Source: Sphingobacterium thalpophilum (GTDB lineage Bacteria; Bacteroidota; Bacteroidia; Flavobacteriales; Flavobacteriaceae). Taken from it: a stretch of 11,402 bases of DNA. Within the stretch, counting starts at the first letter, position 1; every line of letters starts with the position of its first letter. Location: assembly GCA_943328865.2 (NCBI GenBank), contig CALQBR020000014.1, positions 1 through 11,402 of the forward strand. The letters run 5' to 3'. The notes beneath the pieces were generated by a model, which was not told where the DNA came from, did not search any database, and saw nothing but the letters and a program-made list of their open reading frames with translations. Made by a program: the position numbers and the translations under genes. Below, piece after piece: positions 1-8,840 of this stretch.

Positions 1-1
1 A

Positions 2-235
2 GAAGCCATTTCCTTTGACAATGAAATCGTCATGTATAATGATGACTACAATACTTTTGACCATGTGATTGATACTTTAATAAAAGTTTGTAAACACACC
101 TCCGAACAAGCAGAGCAATGTTCGTTAATTGTACACTACAAAGGAAAATGTACGGTAAAAACAGGTTCAATTGACGAATTAACCCCGCAATGCTCCCAAC
201 TTCTAGAAGCTGGCTTAAGTGCCGAAATTGTGTAA
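2..235 (+). CDS. clpS: ATP-dependent Clp protease adaptor ClpS (5' end cut by window edge)
   Basis: ClpS binds N-degron substrates and delivers them to the ClpA/ClpC unfoldase in the cytoplasm. The frame is open from base 2 with no start before it, so the first ATG in view (base 32) is internal; 77 residues are visible out of roughly 90 usual for the family. The visible part contains the ClpS signature: NDD-x-NTFDHVI, which lines the N-degron pocket, followed by the helix with EQAEQCSLIVHYKGKC and a final strand ending GLSAEIV. The stop is TAA at 233-235. It is convergent with secDF, with 1.3 kb between them. No strong plus-strand terminator follows; the hairpin at 416-437 could act weakly in this direction. 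Identity is confident from motif conservation. Confidence 0.95.
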   Translation, partial: EAISFDNEIVMYNDDYNTFDHVIDTLIKVCKHTSEQAEQCSLIVHYKGKCTVKTGSIDELTPQCSQLLEAGLSAEIV

Positions 236-315
236 CACATTACTTTTTTTATAATTTAATAATCTTACCATCGCTAAAATAGCATAGAAGTCACATTGTC
301 CTTTCATAGTTAGTA

Positions 316-470
316 GCTAATCCTAGGGAACAATTACTGTATCTATTTGTATTCGCATCGGACCAAAGTTGGAGGCGATTCGAAAAGGCCACAAAAGTTA
401 AATATGACAAAAAAAGTGTCCGATTTTCATCGGACACTTCATTATAAACAATTTAATAAAGTGTTAAAGC
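316..470. repeat. Diverged direct repeat, copy A
   Basis: This stretch is a diverged direct copy of about 1389-1560. Shared blocks occur in the same order in both: GGGAA followed by AATT; a C-rich block before ACCAAAGTTG (362-371 here, 1451-1460 in B); TCGAAAA about a dozen bases later; an A-run; then a 20-base identical hairpin core (417-436 and 1510-1529). Of the next 30 bases (437-466 against 1530-1559), 23 also match by my count. The match fades at the point where copy B enters the secDF stop codon. Blocks upstream of 348 are weaker and the left boundary is approximate. Confidence 0.65.
409..437 (-). terminator. Rho-independent terminator reading leftward, duplicate of the secDF terminator
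   Basis: GTGTCCGAT (416-424), loop TTTC, ATCGGACAC (429-437) form a 9-bp perfect stem. The seven A's at 409-415 become a T-run right after the stem on the minus strand, so it is a good terminator for leftward transcription. No minus-strand gene ends just to its right, so it is an orphan unless it backs up secDF. On the plus strand the stem is followed only by TTCATTAT, so it would be a weak terminator for clpS. Confidence 0.7.
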
Positions 471-853
471 TATTCTGTATATCGTTGCTTTCATTTTAGC
501 TACGCTAAAAAAGCCTTATACTAATTACTACGTTTGTCTTCATTACTTTTTTAATTCTCTATTAATAATTAATTTATATTTACAAATAATAATAGCAATA
601 TCAGTTTGATAAATATTCTCATTTCGCATTATATCAGATGTATATCTTTATTCTTGTGTTAATTGACTCGTTCTTTTGTGAATTTTGGTCGAGCTACATT
701 TAATAGTTGAACTCAAGTTTAAATTAGAACCAGAAATATTAAAAATAACACCTAATTAATATAAAAATAATATTCTATCTTTATAAAAAATCAATTCAAT
801 TGATATTAGTAACGTTGTGAAACTGGACAAGAAATAATATTTACAATAAAAAA

Positions 854-1033
854 ATGACAAAAATCAAAAAGTCTAAAAAAGATGGATGTTTTACACTCTT
901 AATTTTAATACTTATCCCATTGTCTATTTTGTATCTAGAAATTTTTGGCGAAGGTATTTACCAAGAAGAAAATATAGCTGAAAAAGTAATCAACAAATTA
1001 TTTCTTGATTTTTTTGATGAACCTATTAATTAA
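854..1033 (+). CDS. Hypothetical 59-residue single-pass membrane protein
   Basis: I do not recognise this protein. The ATG at 854 is the only start after an in-frame TGA at 818; the stop is TAA at 1031-1033. The 59 residues have three clear parts: a lysine-rich N-terminus (MTKIKKSKKDG), a hydrophobic segment at about residues 12-30 (CFTLLILILIPLSILYLEI), and an acidic tail with helical character ending FFDEPIN. The positive-inside rule predicts the N-terminus in the cytoplasm and the tail outside. The start is preceded by an A-rich leader (AATAAAAAA), as usual in Flavobacterium, but there is no Shine-Dalgarno and no clear promoter. It stands alone between two repeat copies. It could be a chance ORF, but its organised layout argues for a small membrane protein. 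The frame stays open for 55 codons past the stop. Confidence 0.4.
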   Translation: MTKIKKSKKDGCFTLLILILIPLSILYLEIFGEGIYQEENIAEKVINKLFLDFFDEPIN

Positions 1034-1509
1034 ACAAAAAATCAAACTAAACAAAAATCGTTTTTTTCTACTAAAATCGGTAATAACTTTTTGCTTTTTT
1101 TAGACTTGAAAAAAGTTGATCAAATGTTACAACCACGTTTTTCTTCTATATATAATTATTTTATTCCAAAACAATCTAGAAAAAAAGGTTATACTATTTA
1201 ATTAAACCCACGCTCTCACGCTACCTAATATTAGAAAATATTGAAGGCTTTAAAAAGAAAATTTTGCCCAAAAAATAGCAATAGTACTGCTTTTTTTGTG
1301 CTATTTTCTATATTAAAGCGACTTTATATTAGCCATAAAAATGAGATTTCCTTATTTTAAAAATTAAAAATGAGTTTAGGATTGCTTAACTATCCATTAG
1401 AAGGGAAGTTTAATTGCATCTGGTTCTATGTTCCGCTACATGCGCGTTGAACCAAAGTTGCATGCGCATCGAAAACGTTAGTTTTCAAGTAAAAAGAGGC
1501 CAAAAAAAA
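1034..1509. other. Gene-poor intergenic stretch left of the secDF terminator
   Basis: No gene recognised. The first part (1034-1201) is open in the same frame as the 59-residue ORF, up to a TAA at 1199-1201; this may be chance or a gene remnant. A T-run-containing hairpin lies at 1272-1307. The right part (from about 1389) is repeat copy B, and it includes a small perfect hairpin, GAAAAC (1471-1476) and GTTTTC (1481-1486), which copy A lacks. Confidence 0.5.
1272..1307 (+). terminator. Possible weak plus-strand terminator
   Basis: AAAATAGCA (1272-1280) pairs with TGCTATTTT (1299-1307). Inside it, AGCA (1277-1280) can instead pair with TGCT (1288-1291), directly followed by a run of seven T's (1291-1297). 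The stems are AT-rich and weak, so this is only a candidate end for a transcript of the small ORF at 854. Confidence 0.3.
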
Positions 1510-1560
1510 TGTCCGATTTTCATCGGACAATTCTTTATATATAATTCAATAAGGTTTTAG
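1389..1560. repeat. Diverged direct repeat, copy B
   Basis: Partner of the repeat at about 316-470, in the same orientation and about 1,094 bases away measured hairpin to hairpin. This copy carries the secDF terminator and runs up to the secDF stop codon. It also contains a short internal direct repeat, CATGCGC at 1439-1445 and 1461-1467, flanking the shared ACCAAAGTTG block. Confidence 0.6.
1502..1529 (-). terminator. Rho-independent terminator of secDF
   Basis: TGTCCGAT (1510-1517), loop TTTC, ATCGGACA (1522-1529) form an 8-bp perfect stem. On the minus strand it is followed by eight T's (A's at 1502-1509). It lies 27 bases after the secDF stop codon. Confidence 0.85.
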
Positions 1561-4529
1561 GCTTTATTATGCTCTTCTTCAATTCTTTTGTGTTCAGCAT
1601 CAGAAATGGTATCAACAAGAACCGGTGTGGCAATAAATAGAGAAGAATAAGTACCTACTATAATACCTATTAACATCGCGAAGATAAATCCTCTAATAGA
1701 CTCTCCACCGAAGATAAACATAATCAACAATACCAAAATCATCGTTAACGAAGTATTGATAGTTCTAGACATTGTAGAATTAATAGATTGGTTTACAATA
1801 GAATTGAAATTTCCTTTTGCTTTACCTGCTAAATATTCACGAACCCTGTCAAATACGATTACGGTATCATTCATAGAATATCCAATTACTGTAAGGATCG
1901 CCGCGATAAAGTGTTGGTCGATCTCCATTCCGAAAGGCATGTATTTCCAAAGTAAAGAGTAAATCCCCAATACAAAGATTACGTCATGGGCTACCGCTGC
2001 AATCGCACCCAAACTGTATTGCCATTTTCTAAAACTGATCATCAAATAAAGGAATACAATCGCCATCGCTCCAAGTACCGCCCAATAAGAATTAGTTTTA
2101 ATATCATCCGCTACAGTTGGACCAACTTTAGACGCTTGTAAAATACCATATTTTTTACCATCATAACTGTTTACGAATTTCTCATAAGTCATGTCAGCAG
2201 CAAAATGTTTTTTCAAATTGTCATACAAAAGTTTGTTAACCGCATAATCTGCTTCAGATCCAGCTTCTTCCACCTTGAATTTTGTGGTAATTTTTAACTG
2301 GTTATCCGTACCGAATATTTTTGCTTCTGCACTACCTTCAAATACTTTTACCAATTCTTCTTTAACAAGCTCCGCAGATACTGGTTTTTCAAAACGCACT
2401 TGGAAAGTTCTTCCACCCAAGAAATCTACCCCTTGATTCAAACCATTCGTAGATAATGAGATAATACTCACAACAACAACTAAGCTTGAAAAGATATAAG
2501 TGTATTTTTTCACACCTAGGAAATCAAAATGGAAGTTGTTAAAGAAGTTTTTAGAAAATCCAGTTACAAAAGTCAATTTGTTTCCTTTATTGATACTCCA
2601 ATCTAATAAGATTCTGGTAATAAAGATAGAAGTAAACAACGACGTTACAATACCAATTAATAAAGTAGTAGCAAATCCTTGAATTGGACCTGTACCAAAA
2701 ATTAACAATACCGCTCCTGTTAAAACGTGTGTTACGTTAGCATCCACAATAGAACGCATGGCCCCTTTCCAACCAAATGACGCTTTTATCGCGTCTTCAA
2801 TAGAACTTCCTGCTCTTAACTCTTCTTTAGCTCTTTCGTATATAATGATGTTCGCATCGACCGCAGTTCCCATAGTTAAAACGATACCAGCAATACCCGG
2901 TAAAGTAAGAACTGCACCTAAGCTTGCTAAAATTCCAAACAAGAACAACAAATTGACTGCCAATGCAATATTTGCATACAAACCTGATTTACCATAATAA
3001 ACCATCATCCAAAGCGAAACAATTAACAAACCAATAATCGCTGAATTTGTACCATTGTCAATTGCTTCTTGACCTAAGGATGGTCCTACCACTTCTGATT
3101 GTACAATTTCGGCTGCAGCTGGTAATTTACCTGCTCTTAATACGTTCGCTAAATCTTTAGTTTCTGTTACATCAAAAACACCTGAAATTTCAGATCTTCC
3201 ACCTGAAATAGGTCCACTTGAAACCCCCGGTGCAGAGTAAACAACATCATCTAAAACAATCGCAATATTACTTTTTTGAGTAAACGCTCTTCCTGTTAAT
3301 TCTTCCCAAGCTTTTGCGCCTTGACCACTCATTTGCATCGTTACCGATGGTTTTCCTAATTGATCAAATGAATCTTTAGCATCAGTAACGACACCACCAC
3401 TCATCGCAGCTTGGTTGTCTCTGTTTCCTTTTAACGCATACAATTCAACTGTCTCAATTTCTTTTTTGGTTTTCTCATCAACTATTGAAGCTGGTTTTCC
3501 CCAAACAAATTTAGCATAACGAAGGTTCGCTGCTAATAATGCTCTGATATCTTGTCTTTTTAAATAACCATTGATTGCCGCAGTATCCTTTGGAGAAACA
3601 ACTCCTAAAACCGGTCCACCACCTTGACCTACAAATTTATCTAATAATGGATTATTCCCTTTTACTGGAGCAACCGTATCTTTTGATTTATCAGTCAATA
3701 AAGTATCAATCCCTGTTTTAGCTGTTTCTTTTACTTCAACAGCCGATTTCTCAGTTAATTTCAAGGCATTGTTTGCTGCCATCAAGAAATTACCTACTTC
3801 CTCAATTTTATAGGTTTCCCAAAATTCCAATTGGGCCGTACTTTGTAATAATTTTTTAATACGGTCCACATCTTTAGCACCTGGTAGTTCTACTAAAATT
3901 CTTCCTGATTCACCAACTTTTTGGATATTTGGTTGTGTAACGCCAAATTTATCAATACGTTTTCTTAAAACTTCAAAGGCACTTCCAATAGACTCATCAA
4001 CTTTTCTTCGTATAACTGTTTTAACTTCGTTATCAGACATTTTGAAGTTCACCTCGTCCCCTAATATTTTATTAGAGAAAACATCTGGTGAAGCCAATTT
4101 TAATTTACCAGCAGAAGCTTTATCAAACTCGTCAAAAAAGGCATCTAAATAATTTTCATTTCCTTCTCTGTTTTTTGTAGCTTCCGCTAAAGCTTGATTG
4201 AAAATAGGATTTTTAGAATTGTTCGCCAATCCTTTAATGATATCTTTTACAGAGATTTGAAGTTGTACGTTAATACCTCCTTCTAAGTCAAGACCTTTGT
4301 TGATTTTTTTCTCTTTTACCTCATCATAAGTAAAGTCAGAAAATCCAAGATTAAATACTTTTTCTTTCCCAATGGAGTCTAAGTATTTTAATTCTTTGTT
4401 TGAATCACCAGCAGCAAAAGTTTTTGCGTCATTTTCTACTTTTTGAGAAACGAAAGTGAAAGAAAGTTGGTAAATACTTACCAATGCAAATAAAATTGCG
4501 AAAAATTTAATAAGTCCTCTATTCTGCAT
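1557..4529 (-). CDS. secDF: Protein translocase subunit SecDF (fused SecD-SecF)
   Basis: This 990-residue inner-membrane protein helps SecYEG move proteins across the membrane, using the proton gradient to pull substrates out on the periplasmic side. SecD and SecF are fused in one chain, the usual state in Bacteroidota. Order: N-terminal membrane helix (about 7-28); SecD motif GLDLEGG (79-85); a large periplasmic P1 region to about 480; five membrane segments from about 495 to 645 with TAVDANIIIYERAKEE (555-570), whose Asp558 matches the proton-path Asp of SecD; the SecF half from about 668, with its first helix at 676-694, QGVDFLGG (699-706), a periplasmic loop, then helices from about 815 and the SecF motif GYSMNDTVIVFDRVRE (883-898). 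The tail is short and charged. The start MQNRG places the first helix normally. The gene stands alone, with its own promoter-like element and terminator. Confidence 0.97.
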   Translation of the reverse strand: MQNRGLIKFFAILFALVSIYQLSFTFVSQKVENDAKTFAAGDSNKELKYLDSIGKEKVFNLGFSDFTYDEVKEKKINKGLDLEGGINVQLQISVKDIIKGLANNSKNPIFNQALAEATKNREGNENYLDAFFDEFDKASAGKLKLASPDVFSNKILGDEVNFKMSDNEVKTVIRRKVDESIGSAFEVLRKRIDKFGVTQPNIQKVGESGRILVELPGAKDVDRIKKLLQSTAQLEFWETYKIEEVGNFLMAANNALKLTEKSAVEVKETAKTGIDTLLTDKSKDTVAPVKGNNPLLDKFVGQGGGPVLGVVSPKDTAAINGYLKRQDIRALLAANLRYAKFVWGKPASIVDEKTKKEIETVELYALKGNRDNQAAMSGGVVTDAKDSFDQLGKPSVTMQMSGQGAKAWEELTGRAFTQKSNIAIVLDDVVYSAPGVSSGPISGGRSEISGVFDVTETKDLANVLRAGKLPAAAEIVQSEVVGPSLGQEAIDNGTNSAIIGLLIVSLWMMVYYGKSGLYANIALAVNLLFLFGILASLGAVLTLPGIAGIVLTMGTAVDANIIIYERAKEELRAGSSIEDAIKASFGWKGAMRSIVDANVTHVLTGAVLLIFGTGPIQGFATTLLIGIVTSLFTSIFITRILLDWSINKGNKLTFVTGFSKNFFNNFHFDFLGVKKYTYIFSSLVVVVSIISLSTNGLNQGVDFLGGRTFQVRFEKPVSAELVKEELVKVFEGSAEAKIFGTDNQLKITTKFKVEEAGSEADYAVNKLLYDNLKKHFAADMTYEKFVNSYDGKKYGILQASKVGPTVADDIKTNSYWAVLGAMAIVFLYLMISFRKWQYSLGAIAAVAHDVIFVLGIYSLLWKYMPFGMEIDQHFIAAILTVIGYSMNDTVIVFDRVREYLAGKAKGNFNSIVNQSINSTMSRTINTSLTMILVLLIMFIFGGESIRGFIFAMLIGIIVGTYSSLFIATPVLVDTISDAEHKRIEEEHNKA

Positions 4530-4652
4530 TATTAGTAAAATTAATTAATTTTTATTTCTGTATTCATAGATAAGGTGTTAAAAAAGAAAGGAAAAAATAC
4601 TATCTCTGAATAAAATAGGAAAATAAATACTTTTTCTTTTTTAAAAACCAAG

Positions 4653-4683
4653 CAAATATATAATTAACAGTAAGATTAACCAA
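4653..4683 (-). promoter_or_regulatory. Bacteroidota-type promoter upstream of secDF
   Basis: On the minus strand TATATTTG (4660-4653) matches the TAnnTTTG -7 element of Bacteroidota sigma-ABfr exactly. A TTG (4683-4681) lies 20 bases upstream, as expected for the -33 element. It sits just after the mdh terminator and would give a leader of about 115 bases. Confidence 0.6.
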
Positions 4684-4703
4684 TTTATTTATAGGTTAAT
4701 CTC

Positions 4704-4731
4704 AAAAAAAAGACTGCAAAATTGCAGTCTT
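4704..4731 (-). terminator. Rho-independent terminator of mdh
   Basis: AAGACTGCAA (4710-4719) and TTGCAGTCTT (4722-4731) form a near-perfect stem with a very short loop. On the minus strand it ends in a T-run (A's at 4704-4711). It lies 22 bases after the mdh stop codon and closes the probable gyrB-mdh unit. Confidence 0.85.
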
Positions 4732-4753
4732 CACTATAAATTGTCAAAAAGGC

Positions 4754-5689
4754 TTATACCAAAACCGATTTTAAATCTGCATTCATATTTCGAACGGCAT
4801 CAGCACTTTTAGCAAACAACGCTTTTTCAGCCTCATTTAATTTGATATCTAAAATTTGCTCAACTCCATTTTTTCCTATAATACATGGTACCCCAATACA
4901 AATATCGCTTTGACCATATTCTCCTTCTAACAAAACAGAACAAGCAATCATTTTCTTTTGATCATTCAAAATACTATCTACCAAATAAGCTACAGAAGCT
5001 CCTGGTGCATACCATGCTGAAGTTCCCAAAAGTCCTGTAAGCGTTGCACCTCCAACCATCGTATCAGCAGCTACTTTATCTAATGCTTCTTGAGAAAGAA
5101 ATTCAGAAACTGGAATACCATTATAAGATGCCAAACGCGTTAACGGAATCATAGTAGTATCACCGTGACCTCCAATAACCATTGCAGAAACATCATTTGA
5201 TGGTTTGTCTAAGGCTTTTGATAAATAATATCTAAAACGAGAACTGTCTAAAGCACCACCCATTCCGATGATTCTATTTTTAGGCAAACCTGTTGCTTTT
5301 AATGCCAAGTAAGTCATGGTATCCATAGGATTAGAAACCACCACCACAATGGTATTGGGTGAGTGAACCAATACATTTTCTACAACCGTTTTTACGATTC
5401 CTGCATTAATTCCAATTAATTCCTCACGAGTCATACCTGGTTTTCTTGGAATACCAGAAGTGATTACCACTACATCACTGTTAGCTGTTTTAGAATAATC
5501 ATTGGTAACACCTGAAACTTTGGTGTTAAAACCTGTATTTGTAGCACACTGCATGATATCCATGGCTTTACCTTCAGCAAAACCTTCTTTAATATCTAAT
5601 AAAACTACTTCACTTGCAACTCCTCTGTATGAAATTGCATCTGCACAGGTTGCTCCCACATTTCCTGCTCCTACTATTGTAACTTTCAT
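4754..5689 (-). CDS. mdh: Malate dehydrogenase, LDH-like type
   Basis: Catalyses reversible NAD-dependent oxidation of malate to oxaloacetate in the TCA cycle, in the cytoplasm. At 311 residues it has the usual length for the LDH-like malate dehydrogenases. Visible features: nucleotide-binding loop GAGNVG (7-12); Asp32 at the end of the second strand (LLD), which fixes NAD over NADP; the mobile substrate loop PRKPGMTR (81-88) with the two arginines that mark malate rather than lactate specificity; VSNPMD (118-123); catalytic Asp148 with Arg151 (LDSSR); and catalytic His175 in GGHGD (173-177). The start ATG gives the standard MKVTIVG beginning. It lies 28 bases after the outer-membrane gene and is followed by a strong terminator, so it is probably the last gene of the gyrB unit. 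Confidence 0.97.
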   Translation of the reverse strand: MKVTIVGAGNVGATCADAISYRGVASEVVLLDIKEGFAEGKAMDIMQCATNTGFNTKVSGVTNDYSKTANSDVVVITSGIPRKPGMTREELIGINAGIVKTVVENVLVHSPNTIVVVVSNPMDTMTYLALKATGLPKNRIIGMGGALDSSRFRYYLSKALDKPSNDVSAMVIGGHGDTTMIPLTRLASYNGIPVSEFLSQEALDKVAADTMVGGATLTGLLGTSAWYAPGASVAYLVDSILNDQKKMIACSVLLEGEYGQSDICIGVPCIIGKNGVEQILDIKLNEAEKALFAKSADAVRNMNADLKSVLV

Positions 5690-5717
5690 TTATTGGTTGT
5701 TTATATTTATAAAATAA

Positions 5718-6716
5718 TTAAAATTCATATTGTATTGATACATTTGAATTCACAAATTTACCAAAAGCAAGGGTGGTTTGTAAATAAACATTACTAATTT
5801 CGTATCTACATGAAACTTCTCCTAATACAAGTGATCGTGTTTTGGAGATTTCTTTTAGTTTTTCATTAAAAATAGATCGCAAAGGAATTATATTTTCTAT
5901 TTCTCCTTTTTCTCCAGAAAACTCATATCGATCATTGCTAACATTTAAAATTAAACCAGCCAGTAATTCTATTTTTTTATATTCTTTTGAAACGTTGACT
6001 TGAGTTTGAAATGTGTCAATATAACCAGATAGCCTATTAATTCCAATATTCCCCATACTAGATTGCGAATCTAAAAAATCAAAATTTATTTGCTCACTTG
6101 AATAACAAAACAAACCGGCAGCATTGATTTTTTTATTTTGCAACCATTTAAAATGTTGATTCAAATTGTGTTTTAAACCAACCCCATATACTTGATAATC
6201 TCCTTTTTTGAGTTTTGTAATTGGTGCAAATTTGATTAAAAACTCTGTTCCATACCAAATTGAAATATTAGCCGATAAGTGTGGATAAATAATTATATCC
6301 TGATTAATTCCTTGTGGTGTCTTTAACTTAATTTGCTCTGTTCCTAATTGCCCAATAAGATAAACCTGATTATCGTTTCCCAAAGCAGTAGGGACAGTGG
6401 CAGCAGTAGCATTTTGTATCGAAAAAAAGGAAAAATCAGTATTTTTAATTCCAAACGCTCTATTATTCTTGGGAACCAGAAAGAAATTAGAATGAAGCCC
6501 TACAGTTACGTCCCAAATTGGTCTTTTCTTAGCTGAAGATAGCCATCCTGAAGATGATCCAAAAGTTGCTGCTTCTGCTGCTGGACTAATGTATCTTTTA
6601 GAAAAGAAAAGCGCATCGTTAATCAAATACCCTAAATCTTGAAATACATCTGGATCTGTTGGCTGAGAAAAACTCCCAGTTGAAATCAACAAGAAGAGAA
6701 ACAAACTCTTTTTCAT
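5718..6716 (-). CDS. Probable outer-membrane beta-barrel protein, resembling DUF6588
   Basis: A 332-residue exported protein of unknown function. It begins with a signal peptide (MKKSLFLFLLISTGSFSQ, probable cleavage near residue 18) and ends in QYEF; a terminal Phe on an amphipathic strand is the signal for insertion by the BAM machinery. Between them are alternating-hydrophobicity strands with the barrel look, and a segment of the form GWLSSAKKRPIWDVTVGL (about 57-74) that reminds me of the DUF6588 family of Bacteroidota; this match is from memory. The start needs a decision: an in-frame TTG directly follows the gyrB stop, but the ATG after it (6716-6714) gives a normal signal peptide, so I use that. 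With only 3 bases to gyrB, translation is probably coupled. Confidence 0.8.
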   Translation of the reverse strand: MKKSLFLFLLISTGSFSQPTDPDVFQDLGYLINDALFFSKRYISPAAEAATFGSSSGWLSSAKKRPIWDVTVGLHSNFFLVPKNNRAFGIKNTDFSFFSIQNATAATVPTALGNDNQVYLIGQLGTEQIKLKTPQGINQDIIIYPHLSANISIWYGTEFLIKFAPITKLKKGDYQVYGVGLKHNLNQHFKWLQNKKINAAGLFCYSSEQINFDFLDSQSSMGNIGINRLSGYIDTFQTQVNVSKEYKKIELLAGLILNVSNDRYEFSGEKGEIENIIPLRSIFNEKLKEISKTRSLVLGEVSCRYEISNVYLQTTLAFGKFVNSNVSIQYEF

Positions 6717-6719
6717 CAA

Positions 6720-8666
<1,947 letters not shown>

Positions 8667-8698
8667 TTATTCTAAAAAATGTATTTTTGTATAACACG

Positions 8699-8706
8699 CA
8701 AATATA
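8699..8706 (-). promoter_or_regulatory. Promoter -7 element upstream of gyrB
   Basis: TATATTTG on the minus strand matches the Bacteroidota TAnnTTTG consensus exactly and is the same octamer found upstream of secDF. It lies about 40 bases before the gyrB start. No clear TTG is found at the -33 distance; only a T-rich stretch (GTTTTATCG) lies there. Confidence 0.5.
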
Positions 8707-8784
8707 TAAAAATGAGAATGATTTAATCGATAAAACAGTCTATTTAGTCTTGAAGTTATTAACATTGTGTTGATTAATCGACTC

Positions 8785-8814
8785 AAAAAACGATCCCTTT
8801 TTAGAGACCGTTTT
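8785..8814 (-). terminator. Rho-independent terminator of asnB
   Basis: On the minus strand AAAACGGTCTC (8814-8804) pairs with GGGATCGTTTT (8797-8787) over 11 positions with two G-U wobbles, loop TAAAAA, and runs into a T-run (A's at 8785-8790). On the plus strand the wobbles become A-C mismatches, so it is directional. It lies 26 bases after the asnB stop. Confidence 0.8.
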
Positions 8815-8840
8815 AAAAAAAATAGGCTAAAAAATCAAAC

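Larger units (their letters stand above)
236..853. other. Gene-poor AT-rich intergenic stretch
   Basis: No convincing coding region on either strand; open stretches are under about 40 codons and have no recognisable protein. It contains repeat copy A (about 316-470) with the hairpin at 416-437, and a small perfect hairpin, TTTTAGC at 494-500 pairing with GCTAAAA at 504-510, which lacks a T-run on either strand. A short reading frame starting at the ATG at 639 gives 21 residues and was not accepted. No convincing Bacteroidota promoter (TTG plus TAnnTTTG) was found before the small ORF at 854; the nearest matches, TATCTTTA at 776-783 and TAACGTTG near 810, each miss one consensus base and lack a -33 partner. 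Confidence 0.6.

Noticed and set aside
494..510. Perfect 7-bp hairpin TTTTAGC / GCTAAAA as a terminator
   Set aside because: AT-rich stem with no T-run after it on either strand and no gene ending at it.
639..704. Short ORF of 21 residues starting MYIFILVL in the clpS-secDF gap
   Set aside because: Too short, with no leader, promoter or recognisable protein pattern; consistent with chance in AT-rich DNA.
236..1556. CRISPR array or tRNA gene in the gene-poor stretch
   Set aside because: No regularly spaced identical repeats and no cloverleaf or T-loop consensus seen.
316..1560. The repeat pair as attachment sites or inverted ends of an insertion sequence or integron
   Set aside because: The copies are in direct orientation, are diverged, enclose no transposase or integrase, and include a plain terminator. 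I keep them only as a direct repeat.
1756..1962. Plus-strand open frame inside secDF, and similar ones inside mdh, gyrB and the Gre-like gene
   Set aside because: All lie antisense within strongly conserved minus-strand genes and show no domain or start signal of their own.
6717..6719. TTG as start codon of the barrel gene
   Set aside because: The next codon is ATG and begins a standard signal peptide (MKKSLF), so TTG is not needed.
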